Source of the DNA: JBIOHJ01 sp044448905
GTDB taxonomy: Bacteria; Bacteroidota; Bacteroidia; AKYH767-A; OLB10
Direction of reading: 5' to 3'
Assembly: GCA_044448905.1 (NCBI GenBank)
Contig: JBIOHJ010000108.1
Location: 1-11,160 of the forward strand
DNA length: 11,160 bases
Positions within the stretch are counted from its first letter, which is position 1. Each line of letters begins with the position of its first letter. The notes under the pieces were generated by a model. It was not told where the DNA came from. It did no database searches and was given only the letters and a program-made list of their open reading frames with translations. Both the position numbers and the translations under genes were made by a program. Below, in pieces: positions 1-8,100 of the stretch.

Positions 1-2
1 AT

Positions 3-182
3 ACAGAAGGAGGCGATAAAGAAACCAACAGCGAAACCGCCCAGGACTGGGATTTGAAAAATACGGCTGGCATTACCATTGGCAGCGGCATTTATCTTAT
101 TCATGTGGAAGCTCCGGGCTTAGGAGAACGTACGCTGAAATGGGTTGGTGTGCTTCGTCCTATTGATCTGGATTCGTTTTGA
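3..182 (+). CDS. C-terminal end of a large surface/secreted protein (partial, 5' end outside window)
   Basis: An open frame enters from the left edge and stops with TGA at 180-182, giving 59 residues. The end contains WDLKNTAG, then a short Ser/Gly turn, IYLIHVEAPG, and closes with LKWVGVLRPIDLDSF. From recalled knowledge, this 'WDLKN..G....SGIY..H..APG.GE..LKW.GVLRPIDLD' tail is common at the end of very large Bacteroidota secreted proteins, where it forms a FlgD-like Ig-fold beta-sandwich tied to type IX secretion. It differs from the classic type A sorting domain seen at 9017-9252. The gene is closed by the strong terminator at 231-269. Function of the missing N-terminal part cannot be inferred. 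The frame and stop are certain; the assignment to an exported protein is a family inference. Confidence 0.75.
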   Translation, partial: TEGGDKETNSETAQDWDLKNTAGITIGSGIYLIHVEAPGLGERTLKWVGVLRPIDLDSF

Positions 183-230
183 TGAAAAATATGTAATAAC
201 AGAAGTCAACATCCGAAAAGGCTTTTAAAC

Positions 231-269
231 AAGGGCTGCATTTTGCAATGCAGCCCTTTGTTTTTTTTT
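231..269 (+). terminator. Rho-independent terminator of the upstream secreted-protein gene
   Basis: A perfect 12-bp stem (AAGGGCTGCATT at 231-242 paired with AATGCAGCCCTT at 247-258) encloses a TTGC tetraloop and is followed by TG and nine Ts (261-269). It sits 48 nt after the stop codon at 182, the normal place for the terminator of that gene. It also argues against a coding start at the in-frame TTG inside the hairpin (243). Confidence 0.93.
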
Positions 270-270
270 C

Positions 271-278
271 TACTTTCG
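271..278 (+). promoter_or_regulatory. Candidate -7 box for the addB-like gene
   Basis: TACTTTCG matches the Bacteroidota -7 consensus TAnnTTTG at all but one position and lies directly after the terminator T-run. A transcript starting about 7 nt downstream would have only a short leader before the ATG at 294. No well-spaced TTTG -33 element is visible: the nearest candidates give spacers of 10 or 25 nt. This is therefore a weak prediction. Confidence 0.3.
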
Positions 279-293
279 AATCAAACATTCCGG

Positions 294-3155
294 ATGATGG
301 AAACATTTCTTGACCTGCTTATTAAGGATATTTTTAAAAATCACAATTCTGATTTTTCAAAACTCTGTTGTGTTTTTCCAACCAGACGCGCTGCATTAAT
401 TTTCAGAAATAAATTTGCCGCACAGTTAAACAAGCCTGTATGGTCACCCTCAGCTTTATCTATAGAAGATTTTATTCAATCGCTTAATGAAGCACCTATA
501 GTCAAAGATTTTGAATTGCTTTTTACATTGTTTGAAGTGTATAAAAATTATTTTCCCGATGTTTCTTTCGAAAAATTTCATCACTGGGGTGAAATAATGA
601 TTCGCGATTTTAACGAGATTGATCTCCAGTTAATAGATGCTGATAAAATTTTTTCCGGTATCACCGAAATAAAAAGAATAGACGCTGAATTCGGTTTGGC
701 TGATGAAGAAGTGCAGCGCATTACCGAATTCTGGAAAAACTTTTCCGGTCAGGAATTATCTAAACTTAAAAAAGAATTTCTAATTGTGTGGCAATCGCTT
801 TCGGGGATTTATCACGATTTCAGAAAAAGTCTTTATCAAAAAGGAAGAATGTATGATGGAATGGCATCAAGACACCTGCTTGAGCAATTACAAAATGATA
901 CGATTGAAATAAAATGGAATAAAATAATATTTGCCGGATTTTATGCACTCAGCAATGCGCATGAACAAATTATCGGGCAATTAAAAAAGAAAAGCATAGC
1001 CGATGTGTATTGGGATGCTGATGAATATTATACAAACGATAACCTGCAGGAAGCCGGTGCTTATTTTCGTAAGAAAAAATTGCCGGATGAAAACTTTAAA
1101 TGGAACCATAACTATTTTGAAACAGGCAAAAAAAATATAACCATTACCGGTGTGCCTTTGCGTGCAGGTCAGGCAAAATATTTGGGTAACTTGCTGGAGC
1201 AAATACTTAACAAAGATGCTTTAGGAAAAACAATTGACGAAGCTAAGACTGCTGTCATTCTTCCTGATGAAAATTTATTGCTTCCTGTTTTATACTCGAT
1301 GCCTTCGGGGCTCACATCGTTTAACGTAACGATGGGCTATCCGCTTAAAAACAGTTTAGTTCGCGCATTGATTGAATTGCTTTATTTTCTTCAAAAACAT
1401 ATTCGCGAAAATGAAAAAACCGGAATTTCTTTTTATACAGCCGATGTAGTCCGCCTTCTGCAGCATCCGTATGTTCAACTTTTGGATGAGGTTACTGCAA
1501 CCGAAAAAATAAACCGTATCAGCAAACTGAAAAAAATATACTGTACAGCAAATGGGTTATCCGAAAAAGATAATGCACAAGATTTTGTTGCATCGCTTTT
1601 TTTTAAAAAACTTTCTTCAGCCGAAGATGTATTTAAATATGTCCATGATGTCTTAGAGGCTTGCAGCACTCATACTATCAGTTCGAAGCAATTAAATTAT
1701 TATGAAAAAGAAATTATTTTATTTGTCTGTTCTGAATTGAATTTGGTTTCCAAAACCATTAAACCACATAGCCAATATTTAAGTACTGAAACTTCCTGGC
1801 AATTTATACGCAAAACAATTGATAAGTTAAAAGTACCGTTTTCTGGAGAGCCGGTTGAGGGTTTGCAGATAATGGGCTTTCTAGAAACAAGAGCTCTTGA
1901 TTTCGAAAATCTATTTATTCTTTCGGTAAATGAAGATATACTGCCTGCATCTTCCAAAGGAGGTTCTTTTATTCCTTATTCACTTCGTAAAAGTTTTGGC
2001 TTGCCTTCTTTTGATGATTACGATTCGGTTCATGCTTATCATTTTTATCGGTTAATGCAGCGGGCAAAAAATATTCATCTCATTTACAATACCGAAGTAA
2101 AAAGCCTGACTGGGGGTGAACGAAGCCGATTTCTTTTGCAGATTAATTATGAACTGAAAAAAAAACTTGGAAAGAATATAGCATTGCAGCATCAATTAGT
2201 AACTGCCGAATCTATTGCTGAAAAAGAAAATGCAATTTCAATAACTAAAACAGATGAGATAATTGAAATTCTAAATCAGAAATTTCTGCTCCGTATTGAT
2301 GATGACTCTTTAATATCTCCGAAAAATAATATTGGTTTTTCGGCATCTTCTTTAAGTACATATATTAATTGTCCATTGCAGTTTTATTTCAGGTATGTGG
2401 CGGGGATAAAAGAAACCGAAACGGTTGAAGAAACAATGGAAGCCGATACGCTCGGAAAAATTCTGCACGGTGCTATGCAGCGTTTATATGCAAATAACAA
2501 AAAAATTGATTCTGTAACAATTAATGACCTGTTGAAGAAAACGCACGCTGCTGTTGACGAATCATATGCTGTTGAATATCCGAATTCATCAGAAGAAGCT
2601 TCGGGAAAAAACCATTTATTAAAACAAGTGATTTATGAATTGGCTGCAAAAATTCTTAATGCAGATTTACAAACCGCGCCATTTAATATTGAAACCGTTG
2701 AAGGAAAATTCGGATATGGTTTTAAATACCATCCATCAAAACCGGCAGTATTGCTTAAAGGGGTTTTTGACCGCGTAGATGAAGTTAACGGCTTAGCAAG
2801 AATTATTGATTACAAGTCCGGAAGTGATGAATTAAGTCCTGAAACGCCATTTGAAAAAATTTTCTCAATTCCCAAGTTCAAAGCATCCTTTCAGCTTTAT
2901 TACTATTCCTACATTTATAAACAACTTAATCCTCAGAAAAAGCTGCAGGCTGGAATTTATCGTTTAAAAAGCATAAGCGAAGGTCTTTCATACTTAAGTG
3001 AAAAAGCAGAAATACCGGATGTTAAATTACAGGAGTTTGAAGATAACCTCGAAGAATTAATTAATGAAATCCTCAATCCGCAAGTTAATTTTTCACAAAC
3101 CAGCGATGAAAAGCGTTGCAGGAATTGTCCCTATAAAGAGATTTGCAATCGTTGA
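294..3155 (+). CDS. addB: AddB-like PD-(D/E)XK nuclease / inactivated helicase subunit with Fe-S cluster
   Basis: Likely the AddB partner of an AddAB-type helicase-nuclease that resects double-strand breaks for recombination. With the ATG at 294 the protein has 953 residues; a second ATG at 297 is equally possible. The in-frame TTG at 243 is rejected because it lies in a terminator. The N-terminus has VFPTRRAALIFRNKF, the AddB-like first motif, but no GxxGxGK Walker A loop, suggesting a non-hydrolysing helicase fold. A region around residues 515-550 reads GLQIMGFLETRALDFENL, like the helicase motif preceding 'NEDILP'. The C-terminal nuclease shows His725 in LGKILHG, Asp826 in GVFDRVDE and Asp839-Tyr-Lys841 in IIDYKSG. 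Cys693 together with Cys942, Cys945 and Cys951 (CRNCPYKEIC) forms the four-cysteine iron-sulfur staple of AddB nucleases. No addA lies next to it in this window. Start region: short leader, no Shine-Dalgarno. The family call is firm; the gene symbol is by family. Confidence 0.87.
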   Translation: MMETFLDLLIKDIFKNHNSDFSKLCCVFPTRRAALIFRNKFAAQLNKPVWSPSALSIEDFIQSLNEAPIVKDFELLFTLFEVYKNYFPDVSFEKFHHWGEIMIRDFNEIDLQLIDADKIFSGITEIKRIDAEFGLADEEVQRITEFWKNFSGQELSKLKKEFLIVWQSLSGIYHDFRKSLYQKGRMYDGMASRHLLEQLQNDTIEIKWNKIIFAGFYALSNAHEQIIGQLKKKSIADVYWDADEYYTNDNLQEAGAYFRKKKLPDENFKWNHNYFETGKKNITITGVPLRAGQAKYLGNLLEQILNKDALGKTIDEAKTAVILPDENLLLPVLYSMPSGLTSFNVTMGYPLKNSLVRALIELLYFLQKHIRENEKTGISFYTADVVRLLQHPYVQLLDEVTATEKINRISKLKKIYCTANGLSEKDNAQDFVASLFFKKLSSAEDVFKYVHDVLEACSTHTISSKQLNYYEKEIILFVCSELNLVSKTIKPHSQYLSTETSWQFIRKTIDKLKVPFSGEPVEGLQIMGFLETRALDFENLFILSVNEDILPASSKGGSFIPYSLRKSFGLPSFDDYDSVHAYHFYRLMQRAKNIHLIYNTEVKSLTGGERSRFLLQINYELKKKLGKNIALQHQLVTAESIAEKENAISITKTDEIIEILNQKFLLRIDDDSLISPKNNIGFSASSLSTYINCPLQFYFRYVAGIKETETVEETMEADTLGKILHGAMQRLYANNKKIDSVTINDLLKKTHAAVDESYAVEYPNSSEEASGKNHLLKQVIYELAAKILNADLQTAPFNIETVEGKFGYGFKYHPSKPAVLLKGVFDRVDEVNGLARIIDYKSGSDELSPETPFEKIFSIPKFKASFQLYYYSYIYKQLNPQKKLQAGIYRLKSISEGLSYLSEKAEIPDVKLQEFEDNLEELINEILNPQVNFSQTSDEKRCRNCPYKEICNR

Positions 3156-3168
3156 TTTCCTATCGTAT

Positions 3169-3522
3169 TCAATCTTCCCCGGGTTTAGGTTTTGCAAGTG
3201 CATTAAAAATTCCTGTTACCAGCGAGAGAACAATGCTGAACAATAGTGCATTCCAAAATCCATCCACATGAAAACCAGAAATGAGTTTTGCAGCAAGTAA
3301 AATCATCAGTGCATTTATCACAAGTAAAAACAAACCAAGGCTGACCAATGTAATAGGCAGCGTGAATAATATTAAAACCGGTTTAATTGAAATATTTAAT
3401 AACGCAAGGGCAATGGCTACAACTACTGCAGTAACAGGGCTTTCCACACTTACCCCTGGTAATAAATAAGTAACCACTATTATTGCAAGTGTTGATGTAA
3501 TTAAACGGGTAAGGAAATTCAT
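3169..3522 (-). CDS. Phage holin family 4_2 (YvlD/DUF360-like) small membrane protein
   Basis: A 117-residue hydrophobic protein on the minus strand. Four membrane helices can be read at about residues 4-22, 28-48, 51-78 and 88-109, separated by short polar turns (PGVSVES, a segment with NISIKP, GFHVDGFW). The tail KPKPGED is hydrophilic and probably cytoplasmic. The NISIKPVLILFTLP segment followed by TLVSLGLFLLVINALMI is characteristic of the Phage_holin_4_2 family (PF04020 as I recall), widespread in bacterial chromosomes. Despite the family name, most members are not in prophages and their role is unknown; Gram-positive YvlD has been linked to envelope stress. No lysis or phage genes are nearby, so a lytic role is not suggested. 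It converges on addB with only 13 bp between the two stop codons and shares a 129-bp divergent upstream region with the aminotransferase gene. Start is the only good ATG. Confidence 0.85.
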   Translation of the reverse strand: MNFLTRLITSTLAIIVVTYLLPGVSVESPVTAVVVAIALALLNISIKPVLILFTLPITLVSLGLFLLVINALMILLAAKLISGFHVDGFWNALLFSIVLSLVTGIFNALAKPKPGED

Positions 3523-3601
3523 AAAAATTGTTTTTGTAAAAATATCAAATAATTTGTTCGGGGCTAATGATAAAAGTCCTGTACAATTAAGTTCATTCTG
3601 A

Positions 3602-3632
3602 TTTTGAACTTTATTCTCTTTTTTTAGCTTTG
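3602..3632 (+). promoter_or_regulatory. Bacteroidota-type promoter of the aminotransferase gene
   Basis: TAGCTTTG at 3625-3632 is an exact TAnnTTTG -7 box. A TTTTG at 3602-3606 serves as the -33 element with an 18-nt spacer. Transcription would begin near 3639, giving a leader of about a dozen bases before the ATG at 3652. This is the best promoter in the window. Confidence 0.72.
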
Positions 3633-3651
3633 TAAATCATTCAGAAAAGTC

Positions 3652-4845
3652 ATGAGCAAATTGGCCCAGCGAATTAACCAGCTTACCGAATCACAAACAA
3701 TTGCCATGGCTAAACTGAGCCGCGATTTGCAGGAACAGGGTCATGATATAATAAGCCTTAGCCTGGGCGAGCCCGATTTTGTAACACCGGAGTATATCCG
3801 TGAAGGTGCTAAAAAAGCAATTGATGAAGGATTTACTTTTTATACGCCCATTTCGGGTTTTGCCGATTTACGGAAAGCCATTTCCGAAAAATTTAAAAAA
3901 GAAAATGACCTCGACTTTACACCCGACCAGATTGTAGTTTCAACCGGTGCGAAACAGTCAATCGCCAACGTAGTTTTGTGCTTAGTTAATCCGGGTGACG
4001 AAGTGCTTGTTCCCGCACCCTATTGGGTCAGCTATTCGCAAATCATTTTGCTTGCAGGAGGTGTTCCGGTTTTTTTACCTACTACAATTGATGCTGACTT
4101 CAAGATAACACCCGGGCAATTAGAGGCGGCAATAACATCTAAATCCAAACTATTTATTTTTTCATCGCCTTGTAATCCTACCGGCAGCGTTTACACCCAA
4201 AATGAATTAAAAGGATTGGCAGATGTTTTTGCGCAGCATGAAAACATTTATATTTTATCGGATGAAATTTATGAACACATTAATTTCAATGCCAGTCACG
4301 AAAGCATTGCGCAATTTTCCGAAATTAAAGAACGGGTTATTGTGGTAAATGGTGTTTCAAAAGGATATGCTATGACCGGCTGGCGCATTGGATACATTGG
4401 TGCCGCAACTGATATTGCGAAAGCCTGTGATAAAATGCAGGGGCAGTTTACTTCGGGCACTTCGTCAATCTCTCAAAAAGCTGCATTGGTGGCGTTGACT
4501 GGTGACAGCAGTCAAAATCATAAAATGCTCGAGTCGTTTAAGCGTAGAAGAGACCTTGTATTAAATTTAATGAAAGATATTCCCGGGTGGAAAGTCAATA
4601 TTCCGCAGGGAGCGTTTTATGTTTTTCCTGATATCAGTTATTATTTCGGAAAAAGTGATGGAACCGCAACAATTAAAACTCCATCTGACCTTTGCATGTA
4701 TTTATTGAAGGACGCTAAAGTCGCCTTGGTTACCGGTGAAGCTTTTGGCGATAAAAAATGTTTGCGTTTTTCTTATGCTACTTCCGATAAGCTTTTAATT
4801 GAAGCACTCAGAAGGATAAAGGAAAGTTTGGCAAAGCTGAAATAG
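3652..4845 (+). CDS. Class I/II PLP-dependent aminotransferase, probably aspartate aminotransferase (subgroup Ib-like)
   Basis: A 397-residue fold-type I aminotransferase, the usual length for the family. It probably moves the amino group between aspartate (or a related amino acid) and 2-oxoglutarate in the cytoplasm. PLP-site residues can be read in order: the STGAKQSI segment near residue 100 (phosphate-side loop), PAPYWVSY, Asn175 in SPCNPTG, Asp204 and Tyr207 in SDEIYEHI, the Schiff-base Lys237 in NGVSKGYAMTGWRIGY, and Arg372 in LRFSYATS, which should bind the substrate alpha-carboxylate. The GAKQ and PYWVSY segments resemble Thermus-type (Ib) aspartate aminotransferases, some of which also accept prephenate, so substrate range is inferred, not proven. 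The ATG at 3652 follows a strong Bacteroidota promoter. The gene is monocistronic in appearance: the upstream gene is divergent and a TPR gene remnant follows at once. Confidence 0.9.
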   Translation: MSKLAQRINQLTESQTIAMAKLSRDLQEQGHDIISLSLGEPDFVTPEYIREGAKKAIDEGFTFYTPISGFADLRKAISEKFKKENDLDFTPDQIVVSTGAKQSIANVVLCLVNPGDEVLVPAPYWVSYSQIILLAGGVPVFLPTTIDADFKITPGQLEAAITSKSKLFIFSSPCNPTGSVYTQNELKGLADVFAQHENIYILSDEIYEHINFNASHESIAQFSEIKERVIVVNGVSKGYAMTGWRIGYIGAATDIAKACDKMQGQFTSGTSSISQKAALVALTGDSSQNHKMLESFKRRRDLVLNLMKDIPGWKVNIPQGAFYVFPDISYYFGKSDGTATIKTPSDLCMYLLKDAKVALVTGEAFGDKKCLRFSYATSDKLLIEALRRIKESLAKLK

Positions 4846-4846
4846 T

Positions 4847-5013
4847 AAAGCCATTGCGCTAAATCTCTCTTCAGCAAAATCACTTATGGGAAGATTAATC
4901 ATTAAAATGGATGTGATGAAAGATTTTGAAGGAGAATAAAAGATTATAATGAAGCCATCTTCATAGATCCTGATTTTGCACAAACTTATTATAACCGCGG
5001 GCTTGCCGAATTA
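4847..5013 (+). pseudogene. Frameshifted remnant of a tetratricopeptide-repeat (TPR) protein gene
   Basis: Two consecutive reading frames give TPR-like peptides across what looks like non-coding DNA. Frame one (4847-4933) reads KAIALNLSSAKSLMGR, then LIIKMDVMKDFEG. It then hits a TAA at 4937. Skipping one missing base near 4934-4935 continues in the next frame (4936-5013) as IKDYNEAIFIDPDFAQTYYN followed by RGLAEL. Joined, these match the TPR signature (AI.LN..SAK....R, DFEG.IKDYNEAI..DP.FA..YYNRG.A) over roughly 1.5 to 2 repeat units. There is no start codon or plausible intact frame: upstream the first frame ends in a stop overlapping the aminotransferase gene, and downstream the second frame meets TGA at 5044. 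I read it as a relic of a larger TPR gene, probably deleted at both ends. A sequencing error could explain the frameshift but not the missing ends. Confidence 0.68.
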
Positions 5014-5133
5014 TTAATCTTGCTTCATAGAATTGTTTACCCCTGAAACCATCAATATCACAATTATGCGAGATGCTTTAACCAAAAAGATAATATCACG
5101 TTTAAATAATTGGTAGTTTTAATGCCGGTATCA

Positions 5134-8100
5134 ATGAAAAAAGCGATTTTCACTTTCTTATTTTTTTTTCTCACCCTTTCTTTTTCGAAGGGACAATTTT
5201 ATTTTGATTGGAGCAAAATTATTTCATCAGGCATTCAGGCAGCCGAGTGTCGCTTAATTAGCAAAGATAATCACGAAAGTTATTTTATTTACAGCTACTA
5301 CAGAAACACCTCCCCAGCTAATCCCGGTTATTGGTCCGTATCAAAAAACAAAATTGTTAACAATAACTTGCAAATCGTAGCTGGATTATTTGGAACCGGA
5401 AATTTTAATTATACTTATTCAAATTTATACTCTCTTGGCAATGTTTTAACAGATAGTCAGGAAAATATTTATTTGTCTGGAAGTTATTTCGGTCAAGTTT
5501 ATTTGCCTAATCAGACATTTACTTCAAATGGTTATCATATTATCAAGTATGATTCATCAGGAAATTTTATTTCTTTTATTTCTGTTTTTGGACTTTTAAA
5601 TGCAATTGACGCGAACGGAAATTTCTATTGCTCAAACGGAGCCATTATTTTTAGGTATAACAGCACCTTTACGTTAATTGACCAAACGAATTATACAGGA
5701 CCCTTATTAAAAGTTTTTCCAAACGGAGAATATGTTGTAAACAATAACAATGTAATTAAAAGATATGCTTATCAGGGCTCAATACTTTCACAATTTGGCA
5801 TTCCACCAGTTAATTTTAATTCCTTTAAGTTTTCTGAAAACTTTGAATACGTAGCCCTCAGGTATTCTCTTTATAATAGTAGCACAAGTTATTTTACCGT
5901 TGTTGATAGTGTTGGAAATATATTTTACACGCAAACTTTCATTAATCAATATGGAAATGAGCAGACCAATTATGATATTGATACAATAGGAAATCTATAT
6001 ATCAGCAGTAATTCTGGTATTTCAAAATATAATTCTGGTATGAGACTTTGGTATGCAGTTTTTACTTTTGCGTTCGATTATGTTGTCGATGCCGGAATTT
6101 CGAATCTTATAGTTATTGGTAAAAATATTTTTTACTGGGGAAATTATGGTTGGGATTTTAATAACAATTATGGTCAGCACATGTATTCGCCTGTTGCATT
6201 TGTGCCTCCTGATATTTGTAAGATTAAAAATTCTAATAGCAGCTATGGAATTGAAAGCTTCTTTGGCGCTATTGTTCAGGATACTTTTCCGGCATCAGGC
6301 ACCAATGTTTCGTTGACACAAATTGCAATCGGAAATAATGCCATTACAAAATTTTGTACAACAGATGATTTTATCGTTAAAGCAAATATTACAAACTATA
6401 ATTATCAATTATATCCTTACAGGACTTTATTCATTGCGGAAATTTCGGATTCAACAGGTTCTTTTGCAAATCCGGTTAAAATCGGAGAAAGTTATTTTCC
6501 CACTTTTAACTGTGCTGTTCCCGACAGCATTTCACAGGGGGGTGGCTATCAGGTTCGGGTAAAAACAACAAATCCTGCGCTTGTAAGCAACCCATTTCCT
6601 ACTATTTATAGTGTGGTTAGGTCGCCCGTGATTGATTCGCTTTCCATTGATAATGCATTCATGTCAGGATATGATATTGTCGGGTGTGATTCGGTTTCGC
6701 TTACAGTTCACTGTTCAGATCCAAATTTAACTTACAAATGGGTGAGAAGGGATCTTTATGGTGCATATTATGATGAGTTCAGTTTAAATGATTATGATTC
6801 TATTTACAGTACATCATATTCTAAATACGGAGTGATTGCAAGAATTACAAATCCGGTCAATCAGTGTTACAGAAACTCAGCTTTAAAAAACATTACAGTA
6901 ACAACCAATCCATATGTAAATATTTATTTCAACGAACTTTATTGCAATTCATGTTATTATTTGGATACGATGAATATCTGTGTTGATAATGGTCCCATCA
7001 GGATAGCAATTAGTCCTTATGATGCGGATAGTGTTGAAGGATTTGTTTCAGGTGATGGAGTTTATCCTATTGGAACGAGTGGTCAATCATTTTATTTTTA
7101 TCCAGACAGTGTTTTCCCCGGCTTTCACACTATAAAATATTTTTTCCCCTTTAGCACAGCAAATTGTTTCATTCCTGCTGATTCAATTACAATTTTTGTG
7201 GATACCTGCCATCATAATATTGTTACCGGAAATGTTGCAAATGGTTCTTATCTCTGCAGCCGGGATACAGTTTTAGTTCCTTTTACTATTAACAACACTT
7301 TTGACAGTACAAATGTTTTTAAAGTTCTTTATGGCAATGTAGTTATCGGAACTGGAACACAATCGCCAATTGCTGCTGTAATTCCTGATGTCAATGGAAC
7401 TGTTTCTGCACGATTCAGGGTTATTTCAACCAGTCCTGCCGATACCGGAACCTATAATCATGACGGAATTTTTTACATCAGGAATATTTCAAAGCCGGTA
7501 ATTACTTCAAACGGAGTGTATGCTTCCTGTTTTTCTTTAAATTCAATATTGACTACATCATCAAGTTTCGGGCAAGGGCATTATCAATGGTATTTTAATA
7601 ATTTGCTCATGCTTGATTCGGTTTCCTATAATATTGTACCGTACCTGGCAGATACAACCGGCAATTACAAATTCAACTTTATTGAAACACAAAGTAGTTG
7701 CAGTCGTTCATCTGACGAAGTTACTGTGGAAGATTCAACCAGCGTTCCTTATCTCCAGTTCATTGCTCAGCCCGATACAAATTATTTCTGTCTTGGTGAT
7801 TCTTTACTGTTGATTGCCCACACTCAATTAACTAATTCTGTTCAATGGTTTAAAAGTAATGTTCCGATTTCCGGGGCAAATGATACACTGTTTTACGTAA
7901 GCGCAAGGGGAAATTACAGCTGTATGGTCACTTCTCCGGCAGGCTGCACACTGGCATCATCTGTAAAATCAATTTTTGAAAATCCGATTGCGCAAATAAA
8001 TGTTTATACCGATTCATTGCGGAGATGCCAGGGAGAAAATTTTAATTTAAATGCTTATTCGGGAACAGGATACTCATACGCATGGTATAAAAACGGAAAC

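Noticed and set aside
981..1957. Three minus-strand open frames opposite the addB gene
   Set aside because: They lie antisense to strongly conserved AddB coding sequence, show no family motifs and have no promoter or start context. They are shadows.
3169..3522. Holin family name taken as evidence of a prophage or lysis module
   Set aside because: No endolysin, spanin, structural phage or integrase gene is present; chromosomal members of this family are common outside prophages.
3523..3601. Search for a minus-strand promoter of the holin-like gene
   Set aside because: A TATTTTTA sequence on the minus strand is one mismatch from the -7 consensus, but no -33 partner at a suitable distance is present, so I do not list it.
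4795..4983. A 62-codon minus-strand frame spanning the aminotransferase end and the following gap
   Set aside because: The plus strand here carries the aminotransferase C-terminus and the TPR peptides, which explain the sequence better; the minus-strand product has no recognisable features.
5110..5133. Upstream TTG (5110) or ATG (5122) start for the secreted protein
   Set aside because: The ATG at 5134 gives the canonical MKK start of a signal peptide; the extra residues would sit before it without purpose.
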